From Chloroflexota bacterium (GTDB lineage Bacteria > Chloroflexota > Limnocylindria > Limnocylindrales > CSP1-4): a stretch of DNA of 64,000 bases. A program made the translations under genes and the position numbers. Positions 34,683-43,122 of this stretch are shown piece after piece. Below the pieces are notes generated by a model. It was not told the DNA's origin. It did no database searches and worked only from the letters and a program-made list of their open reading frames with translations. Each line of letters starts with the position of its first letter. The first letter of the stretch is position 1. Location: the NCBI GenBank assembly GCA_015478725.1, contig JADMIG010000005.1, positions 62,001-126,000 of the forward strand, read 5' to 3'.

Positions 34683-34704
34683 TGAATCCCGGATGAACGC
34701 GGCC
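34683..34704. promoter_or_regulatory. 11-bp direct repeat TGAATCCCGGA/TGAACGCGGCC
   Basis: A TGAA-N7-TGAA pair very similar to the first two units of the array at 30765 (TGAATCCC then G-rich, then TGAA). It lies between the divergent starts at 34533 (Tat lipoprotein) and 34793 (desaturase). Its match in sequence and spacing to the other site suggests one response regulator controls both loci. Confidence 0.5.
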
Positions 34705-34792
34705 GTGGTCGATCTCCGCGCCCGTGACGGTCCATGCAGGCACGCACACATCCGAAGCGTCCGGCGGTCAGGACATCGGTACGCTTCATCGC

Positions 34793-35722
34793 GTGTCAGG
34801 GACCTACGATGAGCGTGCGCTCCTCCTCGAGCTCGAGCCTGAGGCCGGCCGCCTCTACGATCGCCACCTCACGGTGGCCCAGGAGTGGTTCCCCCACGAC
34901 TACATCCCGTACCGGCTGGGCCGCGATTTCGACAAGGACCCTTGGACGCCGGACCAGCCGCGGCTGACCGGGGTCGCCCAGACCGCATTCGAGATCGGGC
35001 TGCTCACGGAGGACAACCTGCCTTCGTACCACCGGCTCATCCATGGCATGTTCGGGCGGGGCGATGGGGCGTGGATCGGCTGGGTCGGGCGCTGGACCGC
35101 CGAGGAGGGGCGCCACGCGATCGTCCTCCGGGACTACCTCACGGTGACCCGCAACATCGACCCGGTCGCCCTCGAGCGGGGCCGGATGACACAGCTCCAG
35201 CAGGGCTACGAGCGCGACGCCGGGGACACGCTCCACGGCCTGGCCTACGTCGCCTTCCAGGAGCTTGCGACGCGGATCGCCCACCGGAACACCGGTCGCT
35301 ACTCAGCGGATCCGGTGGCCGACCGGATCATGGCCCGCATCGCGGCCGACGAGAACCTCCACATGGTCTTCTACCGGGACATCCTCGCGGCCGCCCTGCA
35401 GATCGAACCGTCAGCCGCGGTCCGGGCCATCGTCGACGAGGTCCTGGCGTTCCAGATGCCGGGCGCGGGCATCCCCGGTTTCCTGCGCAAGGCGGCCCAG
35501 ATCGCCAGGGCCGGCATCTACGACCTCCGGGTCCACCGCGACGAAGTCCTCCTGCCGATCCTCCGGCACTGGCGGATCTTCGAGCTCGCCGGCCTCGATG
35601 GCGCCGCCGAGGAGGCCCGCCGCCGCCTCGCCAATCATCTCGAATCGCTCGATGTCGCCGCTCGGAGACTCGAGGCACGCCTCGCCGGTTCGACCACTCC
35701 GCGCCTCACCGAGACGGGATAG
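34793..35722 (+). CDS. Acyl-ACP desaturase (soluble diiron, DesA type)
   Basis: 309 residues from GTG 34793. The fold is ferritin-like, with diiron ligands visible in EEGRH (residues 104-108), a Glu in [14 protein letters not shown] (about 157) and DENLHM (186-191). The N-terminus [17 protein letters not shown] and [15 protein letters not shown] are family-typical. It inserts a double bond into saturated acyl-ACP, using ferredoxin and oxygen. The adjacent cold-shock and RNA-helicase genes suggest a cold-adaptation group. An upstream GTG at 34724 would add 23 unconserved residues. Confidence 0.9.
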   Translation: MSGTYDERALLLELEPEAGRLYDRHLTVAQEWFPHDYIPYRLGRDFDKDPWTPDQPRLTGVAQTAFEIGLLTEDNLPSYHRLIHGMFGRGDGAWIGWVGRWTAEEGRHAIVLRDYLTVTRNIDPVALERGRMTQLQQGYERDAGDTLHGLAYVAFQELATRIAHRNTGRYSADPVADRIMARIAADENLHMVFYRDILAAALQIEPSAAVRAIVDEVLAFQMPGAGIPGFLRKAAQIARAGIYDLRVHRDEVLLPILRHWRIFELAGLDGAAEEARRRLANHLESLDVAARRLEARLAGSTTPRLTETG

Positions 35723-35863
35723 CGAGGCTGGACGAGGCCGGAACCAGGACCGGGGGTGTATACTGCCCGGGCTGTCGACTGTCGATGGCGCGTCGCGTGG
35801 TTCACCCATCTTCTCGGACGGGCCTTGCGTGCAGTTCGAGTTCGAGAAGACATGGAGGTCACT

Positions 35864-36085
35864 GTGACCACCGGCACCATCAAGAAGGTCGTCTCCGACC
35901 GCGGCTTCGGCTTCATCACCGCAGCCGACGGCAAGGAGTACTTCTTCCACCGCAACGCCCTGCAGGCGTCGCTCGACTTCGACCGCCTCATGGGCGGCGA
36001 GCAGGTCGAGTTCGACATCGAGCAGAGCCCCAAGGGCCCGCGCGCTTCGAGTGTCCGCCCGGCGAGTGCGACCGTCGCCGGCTGA
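35864..36085 (+). CDS. Cold-shock protein (CspA family)
   Basis: A 73-residue OB-fold protein with RNP1 in [12 protein letters not shown]2 in EYFFHRNAL and [19 protein letters not shown], the CspA pattern that binds single-stranded nucleic acid. GTG 35864 has GGAGGT 4 bases upstream; ATG 35852 would add four residues and leave the ribosome site inside the gene. It is followed directly by a strong hairpin. Confidence 0.95.
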   Translation: MTTGTIKKVVSDRGFGFITAADGKEYFFHRNALQASLDFDRLMGGEQVEFDIEQSPKGPRASSVRPASATVAG

Positions 36086-36106
36086 TCGCCGACGTTCATC
36101 GCCTGC

Positions 36107-36135
36107 GGCCCCCGGTCACGACCGGGGGCCGTTTC
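36107..36135 (+). terminator. Intrinsic terminator after the cold-shock gene
   Basis: GGCCCCCGGT (36107-36116), loop CACG, ACCGGGGGCC (36121-36130), then GTTTC. A perfect 10-bp GC stem with a short T-run, 22 bases after the stop codon. Confidence 0.85.
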
Positions 36136-36348
36136 GATTCCCGGCCGTGCGCGACCTGTCGGTCGGCAACGGCGCGAGCGCATGGCTGGCGCAAGCGCAT
36201 TCCGGGTGCGTCGGCTATCCTTCGATCGTTCGTACTCGATGGGCGCTCCGGTCCGCGCCCCGGTATCTCACCGCTCGACCTCGAACCACCATCTCGCCCT
36301 GACCGGGCCCCGCGACGCGCGGGAGGGCCCCCTCAGGAGCGTACCGTC

Positions 36349-37815
36349 ATGTCCTTCGATCATCTGGGCCTTGCGCCCGAGCAGCTCCGCGCCGTCTCGG
36401 ACGAGGGCTACGAGACTCCGACGCCCGTCCAGGAACAGGCGATCCCCCTCATCCTCCAGGGCCGCGACGTGCTCGCCGCCGCCCAGACGGGCACCGGCAA
36501 GACCGCCGCCTTTGTCCTGCCGATCCTCCAGATCCTCCACGGTCGACCGCCGACGGTCCGCCCAGCCCGTCCGACGACCGGCGGCCGACCCATCCGCACG
36601 CTCATCCTCGCGCCGACGCGTGAGCTCGCTGTCCAGATCGGCGAGATGATCAGGGTGTACGGCGCCCACCGGCCGATCCGGACCGCCGCGATCTACGGCG
36701 GGGTCGGCTTCGACCCACAGGTCCGGGCCCTGCGAGCCGGTCCGGCGATCGTCGTCGCCACCCCCGGCAGGCTCCTTGACCACGCACAGCAGGGGACGAT
36801 CGACCTGAGCGCGGTCGAGATCCTCGTGCTTGACGAGGCGGACCGGATGCTCGACATGGGCTTCATCCAGCCCATTCGCAGGATCCTCGGCCTGCTTCCG
36901 CCCGAGCGGCAGAACCTCCTCTTCTCTGCGACCTTCAGTGACGACGTGCGCCACCTCGCGACCGGCCTCCTCCGAACGCCCGCCTCGGTCGAAGTCGCCG
37001 TGCGGAACTCGGCTCCCGAGCTCGTGGACCAGCTCGTGCTGCGGGTCGACCGCGAACGGAAGCGCGAGCTCCTCAGTCACCTCGTCCGGACCGGTCGGAT
37101 CGATCAGGCGCTCGTGTTCACCCGCACGAAGCATGGCGCCAACCGGCTCGCCGAGCAGCTCGTCCGGGACGGAATCGTGGCGACCGCGATCCACGGCAAC
37201 AAGAGCCAGGCACAGCGAACGCGCGCCCTCGCCGACTTCAAGGCCGGACGGGCCGCGATCCTCGTCGCGACGGACATCGCAGCCCGCGGGATCGACATCG
37301 ACAGCCTGCCGCACGTCGTGAACTACGAGCTGCCGATGGTCGCCGCGGACTATGTCCACCGCATCGGTCGGACCGGCCGGGCGGGGGTGGACGGGCAGGC
37401 GATCTCGCTCGTCTGCGTCGACGAGGCGCCGCTGCTCCGCGAGATCGAGGCGATCGTGCGACATCCGATCCCGGCGAGCGTCATCCCGGGCTTCGAGCCG
37501 GACCGGACGATCCGCCCCGAGCCGATCCGCCTGCGGAGCGTTCCCGTGCGACCGATCCCGAGCCGTCCCTTCGCGGGTCGACCGCTGCCGGCGCAAGGTC
37601 GACCAGGGCCGGGTCGTCCCGCACAAGGCCGCCCGATGCAGGGCCGCCCGATGCAGGGCCGCCCGATGCAGGGCCGACCGATACAGGGCCGGCCCGGGAC
37701 ATCCGTCGGCCAGGCCGTCCGCCCGGGGGGCTCGGACCGGCACGTGACGGAGTTGCCCGGCGAGCGGATCGCGCGTGCTGCCCGCGGAGGGATCGTCGGA
37801 CCCCGCCGGGGCTGA
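36349..37815 (+). CDS. DEAD-box RNA helicase (RhlE/CsdA-like)
   Basis: 488 residues. The Q motif is at the N-terminus, motif [10 protein letters not shown] lies at 44-52, DEAD at 162-165 in [16 protein letters not shown] at 193-195, [10 protein letters not shown] near 307-316 and [10 protein letters not shown] at 337-346. It unwinds RNA during ribosome assembly or decay. The last 120 residues are Arg/Pro/Gly-rich with four QGRP-type repeats (15-bp DNA repeats), an RNA-binding tail of variable length. ATG 36349 follows AGGAGC; the much longer upstream frame is noise. The 213-base stretch after the preceding terminator may be a cold-responsive leader. Confidence 0.95.
   Translation: MSFDHLGLAPEQLRAVSDEGYETPTPVQEQAIPLILQGRDVLAAAQTGTGKTAAFVLPILQILHGRPPTVRPARPTTGGRPIRTLILAPTRELAVQIGEMIRVYGAHRPIRTAAIYGGVGFDPQVRALRAGPAIVVATPGRLLDHAQQGTIDLSAVEILVLDEADRMLDMGFIQPIRRILGLLPPERQNLLFSATFSDDVRHLATGLLRTPASVEVAVRNSAPELVDQLVLRVDRERKRELLSHLVRTGRIDQALVFTRTKHGANRLAEQLVRDGIVATAIHGNKSQAQRTRALADFKAGRAAILVATDIAARGIDIDSLPHVVNYELPMVAADYVHRIGRTGRAGVDGQAISLVCVDEAPLLREIEAIVRHPIPASVIPGFEPDRTIRPEPIRLRSVPVRPIPSRPFAGRPLPAQGRPGPGRPAQGRPMQGRPMQGRPMQGRPIQGRPGTSVGQAVRPGGSDRHVTELPGERIARAARGGIVGPRRG
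37627..37691 (+). repeat. 15-bp tandem repeats in the helicase tail
   Basis: Four copies of GGCCGCCCGATGCAG (37627-37686; the last has two changes), then a partial copy. Each encodes one GRPMQ unit. Near-identity at the DNA level indicates recent slippage expansion. Confidence 0.9.
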
Positions 37816-37859
37816 CGTTCATCGATCGAGTCCCGCGGCGGACGGTCTACAGTGGATGC

Positions 37860-39503
37860 GTGGACGTCGCGCCGCGCCTTCGCCCGGCGGTCGCACTGAG
37901 GCGCCGCGCCGGCGTCTCGCGGTTGGTTGCGGTGGCGATCGTGGTCGTCCTCGTCGCGGCCTGCGGCGCGTCGACCCCCGGACCGTCCTTACCCGGCGCG
38001 AGCCGGACGGACGCGGCAGCGTCGCCGGGCGCCACGGCGGGCGCATCCACCCTCGGCACCTCCACGACCGGCGCGTCGTCGGTTCCCGCGCGAGCGACGA
38101 CCAGCTCGCTCGCCGTCGTCACCGGCTTCTCGAACTATTCGGTGACGAGCGTCACGATGGCCGCGCTCGCCGCCGATCTGACCGCGGGGTCGCTCCTCGT
38201 CCCGTGCGGGGCGGAGGCCTTCGTCGCCGCCGCGCTCGGAGCGGCGGTGGCGCCGACACGGCAGGCGTGCGTCCCAGCCGATGGAATCCCGGCCCGGCTC
38301 GACCCGTCGTCTCGAACCCTCGCCCTGCTCCCGCCGGGTCTCGTGACACCCCGCGTGCGGGTCCTCCCGATCGGGCCCGCGGACCTGTTCGGTGAGACGC
38401 CCGCCCGGTCCCTTCCCTATCCCCTCGGTGTCCCGGTGCCGGCGTCATGGCCCGCCGCGTGGACGACCTACGATCCCACGGACGTCCGCGTCATCGTCAC
38501 GACCGGCGTCAACTGCCCGGACCGCGGGGTGAGTCGCGAGACGAACGTCCTCGGCAAGGGCTGGGACTGGCTCCTTCAGGCGGGCACGGCTCGGTACACC
38601 GGCCGGCACTGGGATCCGGCATTCGGCTGGTGGGTGGTGGATGCCGTGCGGACCGGTCACGCCGGCGCGCTCGCCTCGCTCATCCGCAACGCCGACATCG
38701 CCGAGAGCGACTTCGAGTGCTCGATGACGACGGGTTTCCGGCAGCACGACAGCGGCACGGTCTTCTCGATCGACCCGCGCGTCGCGCCGCTCATGGCAAA
38801 GGCGGGCTTCGATGTGGCGACGATCGCCGCCGACCACAACACGAATGTGGGCCTCGGCCCGGTCGTCGAGACGGCGGATCTCTTCAGGGCGAACGGCATC
38901 CAGACCGTCGGCGGCGGGAAGGACCTCGCCGCGGCGCTCCGGCCCGCGGTCATCGACGTCCGCGGCGTGAGGTTCGGCTTCGTCGGCTTCGACGCCATCG
39001 GCGGGTCGGTGGCAGCGACGACAAGCCATCCGGGCGTCGCTCCGCTCACCGAGGCGAACGCACGGGCCGCGATCGCCGCCGCCCGACGCGCGGGTGCCCA
39101 GGTGGTGTTCGCCCTCCCGCAGTGGAGCTCGGTCGAATATCGGGCCGCGTTCACCGGCTTCCAGCGCGGGCTCATCGCCATGCTCACCCGCGCCGGTGCC
39201 GACCACATCATCGGTGCCGACTTCCACTGGGCGGGGGCGATCTCGATCACGCCGGGTTCGGCGTCCGGCGTTCGTTTCGTGACCGCGAGCCAGGGGAACT
39301 TCTGGTTCGGCCAGGACTGGAGCCGCCAGACCGAGGAGGGGATCGTCACGGTCCTCACCTTCGTCGGCACCAGGCTCGCCCAGGTCCGGCTCGTGCCGAC
39401 GGTCGTCCTCGACAACGCCCAGCCGAACCTCATCGATCCGGCGACGGACGGTCGGTTCGTCCTCGACCAGGTCCTGTCCGTGTCCACCATGCTGCCGCGC
39501 TGA
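37860..39503 (+). CDS. CapA-family lipoprotein (poly-gamma-glutamate biosynthesis-type metallophosphatase fold)
   Basis: 547 residues. A lipoprotein signal (VAAC, Cys 35) and a Ser/Ala/Gly linker lead to an N-terminal domain of about 150 residues and then the CapA domain: DIAESDFECSMTTGF, IDPRVAPLMAKAGFDVATIA, ADHNTNVGLG, VGFDAIGGS, VVFALPQWSSVEYRA and GADHIIGADFHW. The usual CapA N-E and H-P-H signatures are altered (SDFEC; FALPQW), so activity may differ. GTG 37860 lies 7 bases after TACAGT, so it may be read from a leaderless mRNA. The role is in the cell envelope; the exact function is unknown. Confidence 0.8.
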   Translation: MDVAPRLRPAVALRRRAGVSRLVAVAIVVVLVAACGASTPGPSLPGASRTDAAASPGATAGASTLGTSTTGASSVPARATTSSLAVVTGFSNYSVTSVTMAALAADLTAGSLLVPCGAEAFVAAALGAAVAPTRQACVPADGIPARLDPSSRTLALLPPGLVTPRVRVLPIGPADLFGETPARSLPYPLGVPVPASWPAAWTTYDPTDVRVIVTTGVNCPDRGVSRETNVLGKGWDWLLQAGTARYTGRHWDPAFGWWVVDAVRTGHAGALASLIRNADIAESDFECSMTTGFRQHDSGTVFSIDPRVAPLMAKAGFDVATIAADHNTNVGLGPVVETADLFRANGIQTVGGGKDLAAALRPAVIDVRGVRFGFVGFDAIGGSVAATTSHPGVAPLTEANARAAIAAARRAGAQVVFALPQWSSVEYRAAFTGFQRGLIAMLTRAGADHIIGADFHWAGAISITPGSASGVRFVTASQGNFWFGQDWSRQTEEGIVTVLTFVGTRLAQVRLVPTVVLDNAQPNLIDPATDGRFVLDQVLSVSTMLPR

Positions 39504-39589
39504 CGCTGGTGTACCGTGACGCGTCATCGGACGCCGACGGCTCGCGTTGGACCGAGCCTGGTCGAGGCCGAGCGTCGAGGAGGTACATC

Positions 39590-39652
39590 GTGGGCGACAA
39601 GACACCGAAGCGACCCCCCAAGCCGAAGAAGCCGAAGACCGCGACCCGCTGA
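39590..39652 (+). CDS. 20-residue Lys/Pro-rich microprotein
   Basis: GTG 39590 is preceded by GAGGAGGT with 5-base spacing and encodes MGDKTPKRPPKPKKPKTATR, then TGA. Seven Lys and two Arg in 20 residues make it strongly basic, and proline keeps it extended. It lies between the CapA-like gene and the methyltransferase gene, 87 bases after the former. Short MGDKxPKRP-type peptides occur in several high-GC bacteria as far as I recall, but I know no function. Confidence 0.6.
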   Translation: MGDKTPKRPPKPKKPKTATR

Positions 39653-39679
39653 TCCCGCGATCGGGGGCCGCCACCCCGG

Positions 39680-40774
39680 TCAGACGAGGCGGTAGAACCG
39701 CCAGGTCGGGTGCTCGACCGGGAGGATCGCGACATCGGCGAACCCCGCTGCCTGCGCGTACGCCCGGAGGGCGGCCGGTCGCATGACGGTGCCGGTCGCG
39801 ACGGACGGATCCTCGGCCATCGAGTTCGTCAGGCAGAGGAGGATGCTGAACCCGTACATGAGCCGTTCGACATCGTCACCGGGGGCGGTGAACTCCTCGG
39901 CGACCCGTTCGTCCATGACGATCATCGCCCCGCCCGGCGCGAGGAGCGAGCGCGCGGCGGCGAGCACCTCCACCGGACGAGCGAGGTCGTGGACCGCCTC
40001 GAAGATCGTCACGAGGTCGTAGCGTCCCGCCAGGACCGGGTCGGCCGCGTCCTGAACGGCGAACGTGACCCGATCGCCGAGCTCGCTGGCGCGGAGGTTC
40101 AGCCCGGCGGCCGCGATGGACGGTTCGTCGAGGTCGATCCCGTCCACTCGGACCCGAGGGTACGCGCGGGCGATCGCGATGCTCGACCATCCTGCGCCGC
40201 ACGCGATGTCCGCGACCCGGGCGGGTGGATCGGCTCGCAGCCGGGCATCGATATCGGGCATCGCCGGGAACCACTCCCGGCCGAGGAGCGCGGCGAACGC
40301 CGGTCGGTTGCCGGCAGCCTGTCCTTCGCGGATATCGGAGCCGTACACGCCCCAGCCGAGTCCACCGCCCGTTCGAACCACGTCGACGAGCTCCGGCAGG
40401 CGAGCGTGCGCGCCGATGAGGAGTCGTGCCATCGGGGCCAGATAGTCGAGGCTCGAGGCGTCGAGGAGCACCTCGTCATGACCGGCCGGCAGCGAGTATC
40501 GCCGCCGGAGTGCATCGCTCTCGCGGTCAGCCTGCAGGATCCCGGTGACCGCCTGTTGCTCGAGCCACTCGCGCACATAGCGCTCCACCGTGTCGGTCGC
40601 CGCCGCGAGCTCGACGGACGTCAGGGGGCCGCTCGCGGCCAGCGCGCGGTACAGGCCGAGACGATCCCCGAGGTAGACGGCCGCGAGATCCATCGAGCCG
40701 AGGGTCGCTTCGAGGAGACGCCCGGCAAGCGCGGCTCGTCGCACGGCCGGCTCCGGGCTCACATCGACCGGCAT
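39680..40774 (-). CDS. SAM-dependent methyltransferase with N-terminal winged-helix domain
   Basis: 364 residues. An N-terminal dimerisation/winged-helix domain (LGLYRALAASGPLTSVELAA, then a VREWLEQQAVTGIL segment) precedes a Rossmann methyltransferase domain with motif I VADIACGAGWSSIAIA, an acidic end of strand 2 (VDGIDLDEPSI), VTFAVQDAAD and FEAVHDLARP. This is the Rv2258c-like class, which methylates small molecules; the substrate is unknown. ATG 40774 has AGGAGG 6 bases upstream. It diverges from tatA across a 246-base region containing a large inverted repeat. Confidence 0.88.
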   Translation of the reverse strand: MPVDVSPEPAVRRAALAGRLLEATLGSMDLAAVYLGDRLGLYRALAASGPLTSVELAAATDTVERYVREWLEQQAVTGILQADRESDALRRRYSLPAGHDEVLLDASSLDYLAPMARLLIGAHARLPELVDVVRTGGGLGWGVYGSDIREGQAAGNRPAFAALLGREWFPAMPDIDARLRADPPARVADIACGAGWSSIAIARAYPRVRVDGIDLDEPSIAAAGLNLRASELGDRVTFAVQDAADPVLAGRYDLVTIFEAVHDLARPVEVLAAARSLLAPGGAMIVMDERVAEEFTAPGDDVERLMYGFSILLCLTNSMAEDPSVATGTVMRPAALRAYAQAAGFADVAILPVEHPTWRFYRLV

Positions 40775-40894
40775 CGACGCCTCCTGTTCGTCCAGGGCGC
40801 TGCCAGGGTCCACCTCGGCGGGTGCGGAGCGGTCGCTCGCGCGGCAGGCTGGACCGAGGGTACGCGTGTCCGCAAGCGGTCCGGCGGGAAGAAC

Positions 40895-40928
40895 GACCTG
40901 CCATCGGCAGGTCCGACCTGCCGATGGC
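40895..40928. promoter_or_regulatory. Triple-arm inverted repeat (GACCTGCC/GGCAGGTC/GACCTGCC)
   Basis: GACCTGCC-ATC-GGCAGGTC (40895-40913) is a perfect palindrome. Its right part also pairs with what follows: GCCATCGGCAGGTC (40900-40913) and GACCTGCCGATGGC (40915-40928) are perfect 14-base arms around one base. The two pairings are mutually exclusive. It lies between the divergent methyltransferase and tatA starts, so it is either an operator with three half-sites or a switchable leader hairpin. Confidence 0.75.
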
Positions 40929-41020
40929 GATAGACCTTTCGGCCCGGGGCGACGACAATGGATGCCGCGACTCGCCGCGGGGAACACCCTCCCGGGCTCG
41001 CATCGTGAGGAAACCATCCG

Positions 41021-41371
41021 ATGGGCGCGATCACCCCGCTCCACCTTCTCATCGTCCTCATCGTCGCCCTGCTCGTCCTGGGGCCGGGCAAGCTCCCCGA
41101 GGTGGGGGCCGCGCTCGGCAAGACGATCCGCGAATTCCGCAAGGCCACGTCCGACGTCCAGGAGGCGACCAGCCTCAACCCGACGCCGTCGATCCCGGCC
41201 GCGTCGAGCGCCGTTCCGGTCGCGCCCGTGGCGGCACCGGCGCCCGTGGCGGCACCGGCGCCCGTGGCGGCACCGGCGCCCGTCGCGGCACCCGCGGCGG
41301 ACACCGCGGAGACCACCCCGACGACCTCCGAATCGAGCCCCGCCTCCGGACCGACCGCCTCGGCGTCCTGA
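41021..41371 (+). CDS. tatA: Twin-arginine translocase subunit TatA-like, with repeat tail
   Basis: 116 residues. A short N-terminus, one membrane helix (LHLLIVLIVALLVL), the hinge GPGKLP and an amphipathic helix (EVGAALGKTIREFRKAT) are the TatA/E pattern. The tail is disordered Pro/Ala/Val, made of 18-bp repeats. It forms the pore that exports folded Tat substrates such as the lipoprotein at 32911. TatC is not in the window. ATG 41021 has GTGAGGAAAC upstream. Confidence 0.88.
   Translation: MGAITPLHLLIVLIVALLVLGPGKLPEVGAALGKTIREFRKATSDVQEATSLNPTPSIPAASSAVPVAPVAAPAPVAAPAPVAAPAPVAAPAADTAETTPTTSESSPASGPTASAS
41222..41293 (+). repeat. 18-bp tandem repeats in the TatA tail
   Basis: Four copies of GCGCCCGTGGCGGCACCG (41222, 41240, 41258, 41276; the last has two changes), each encoding APVAAP. 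The near-identical DNA indicates slippage. Confidence 0.92.
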
Positions 41372-41447
41372 CCACCCTGGCGTCCTGACCGGGCGCACCG
41401 CCGACACCACCGTCGGTGTCAGGCGCGTCATGCGGCTCCGTTGACCC

Positions 41448-42350
41448 TCAGGACGGGCGCGCCCGAGGTGCTGCGACCCGTGGCGCGGCGACCGGGTTGC
41501 GGATCCGGCCGACTCGTTCCACCTCGACCTCGATCGTGTCGCCCGCCCGGAGATAGACCGGCGGCGTCCGCTTGTACCCGACCCCCGGCGGCGTGCCCGT
41601 GGCGATGATGTCGCCGGGCTCGAGCGTCATGACCCGGCTGAGGAAGGCGATCGTCGCCGCCACGGAGAACACCATCTGCGCGGTGGTCCCGTCCTGCATG
41701 ACGGTCCCGTTGAGCCGGCTCCGCACCCGCAGGGCCTGTGGATCGCCCACCTCGGCGGAGAGCGTGATGCCGGGACCCATCGGGGCGAACGTGTCGAGAG
41801 CCTTGCCGACGGTGAACTGGCTCGTCCGGAACTGGAGATCGCGGGCGCTCACGTCGTTGAACGCAGCGTATCCCGCGACGTACCCGAGGGCATCGCGTTC
41901 GCTGACATCCCGACAGCGCTGCCCGATGACCGCGGCGAGCTCCGCCTCGTAGTCGATCTCCGTCGAGGCCGCGGTGAGGACGATCGGGTCCGCCGGGCCC
42001 ACGAGCGCGTTGCGGAACTTCGCGAACACGTTCGGGGCGACCGGCACATCCTCGCTGAGCTCCGTCGCGTGCTCGGCGTAGTTGAAGCCGAGACAGAGGA
42101 TCTTGTCCGGATCCGGGAGCGGTGGACCGAGCCGCAGTCCGTCGAGCTCGCGGACCGGATCGGATCCCCGCAGCATTGCCGCGCCGGCAGCCGTTGCCGC
42201 CGCCGCGAGCGCGTCCGGTCCCGCCTCGAGCAGGCGCCGCACCGTGGGCTCCCCGGCGAACCGGTGGACCGACTCGGCATCGACGACGCGCCCGGCGTCC
42301 TCGAACGCCGGTCGCAGGGCGCCGTCCAGCCAGTAGCTAACGAGTCGCAT
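41448..42350 (-). CDS. Fumarylacetoacetate hydrolase family protein
   Basis: 300 residues with the FAH-domain blocks ILCLGFNYAEHATEL, VFAKFRNALVGPADPIVL, the acidic metal site IDYEAELAAVIGQ, YAAFNDVSARDLQF, FAPMGPGI and IIATGTPPGVG. The family hydrolyses or decarboxylates 2-oxo-diketo acids from aromatic or sugar-acid breakdown. ATG 42350 lies inside the end of the livF gene (14-base overlap), so it is translationally coupled to the transporter. That suggests its substrate derives from the imported compound. Confidence 0.9.
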   Translation of the reverse strand: MRLVSYWLDGALRPAFEDAGRVVDAESVHRFAGEPTVRRLLEAGPDALAAAATAAGAAMLRGSDPVRELDGLRLGPPLPDPDKILCLGFNYAEHATELSEDVPVAPNVFAKFRNALVGPADPIVLTAASTEIDYEAELAAVIGQRCRDVSERDALGYVAGYAAFNDVSARDLQFRTSQFTVGKALDTFAPMGPGITLSAEVGDPQALRVRSRLNGTVMQDGTTAQMVFSVAATIAFLSRVMTLEPGDIIATGTPPGVGYKRTPPVYLRAGDTIEVEVERVGRIRNPVAAPRVAAPRARPS

Positions 42351-43122
42351 CCCGATCCATCCCTCCCGGTTGTGAAACTGCCGCCGCCGGGGCCTGGCCG
42401 AGGAAGACCTGGCCGAAATCGCGCCGGGCGAGCAGCTCGCGGGCCGACCCGTCGAGGCTCGCGGTGCCCGACACCATGACGTAGGCCCAGTCCGAGATCT
42501 CCAGGGCCGCCGCAGCCCGCTGTTCGACGAGCAGGACGGCGGTCCCGGCGTCCGCGAGCCGGCGGACGTGGTCGCGGAGGAGGACCGTCGCGAGCTTCGG
42601 CGAGAGGTTCGCCGTCGGCTCGTCGAGGATGAGGACCTCCGGCTCGAGCATGAGGACTCGGGCGATGGCGAGCATCTTCCGTTCACCGCCGCTGAGCTTG
42701 AGTGCCCGCCTGCCGAGCATCTCGCCGAGGGCCGGGAAGACGGCAAGGACGCCAGCCATCCGATCCCGGACCTCGGCGGAACGGAGGAGATAGCCACCCA
42801 TCTCGATGTTCTCGGCGACGGTCAACGGGTCGAAGATGTCGTTCACCTGCGGCACGTAGCCGACGCCACGCCGGGCGAGCCGCTCCGGGGCAAGGTTCGT
42901 GATGTCCGCACCGCCCAGGGTCACGGAGCCGCTCGTCGCCCGGAGCATCCCGACGATCGCCTTGAGGAACGTGCTCTTGCCGGCACCGTTCGGACCGATG
43001 ATGCAGGCGACCTCGCCGTGCCCGACACTCGCCGACATATCGACGATCGTGGGGGTCGGGCCGTAGCCGGCGGTGACACCGCTGACGACGAGATGTGCCG
43101 CTGGCCGCCCGTCAGCCGACAA
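42337..43122 (-). CDS. livF: Branched-chain amino acid-type ABC transporter ATP-binding protein (LivF)
   Basis: 261 residues. Walker A is GPNGAGKST, Q-loop VGYVPQVNDIFDPLTVAEN, signature LSGGERKMLAIARVL, Walker B VLILDEPTANLSP, and LVEQRAAAALEISDWAYVM is LivF-typical. It starts at TTG 43122, overlapping the livG stop by 11 bases; the longer frame to 43227 duplicates livG sequence in another frame. It is the second ATPase of the Liv-type importer. Confidence 0.92.
   Translation of the reverse strand: MSADGRPAAHLVVSGVTAGYGPTPTIVDMSASVGHGEVACIIGPNGAGKSTFLKAIVGMLRATSGSVTLGGADITNLAPERLARRGVGYVPQVNDIFDPLTVAENIEMGGYLLRSAEVRDRMAGVLAVFPALGEMLGRRALKLSGGERKMLAIARVLMLEPEVLILDEPTANLSPKLATVLLRDHVRRLADAGTAVLLVEQRAAAALEISDWAYVMVSGTASLDGSARELLARRDFGQVFLGQAPAAAVSQPGGMDRDATR

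Noticed and set aside
34885-36348. Long plus-strand frame joined to the helicase
   Set aside because: The part before 36349 is an out-of-frame reading of the desaturase and cold-shock genes; only the helicase from ATG 36349 is conserved.
37627-41293. Short regular repeats as possible CRISPR arrays
   Set aside because: Units are 15 and 18 bp without spacers, in frame inside helicase and TatA coding sequence.
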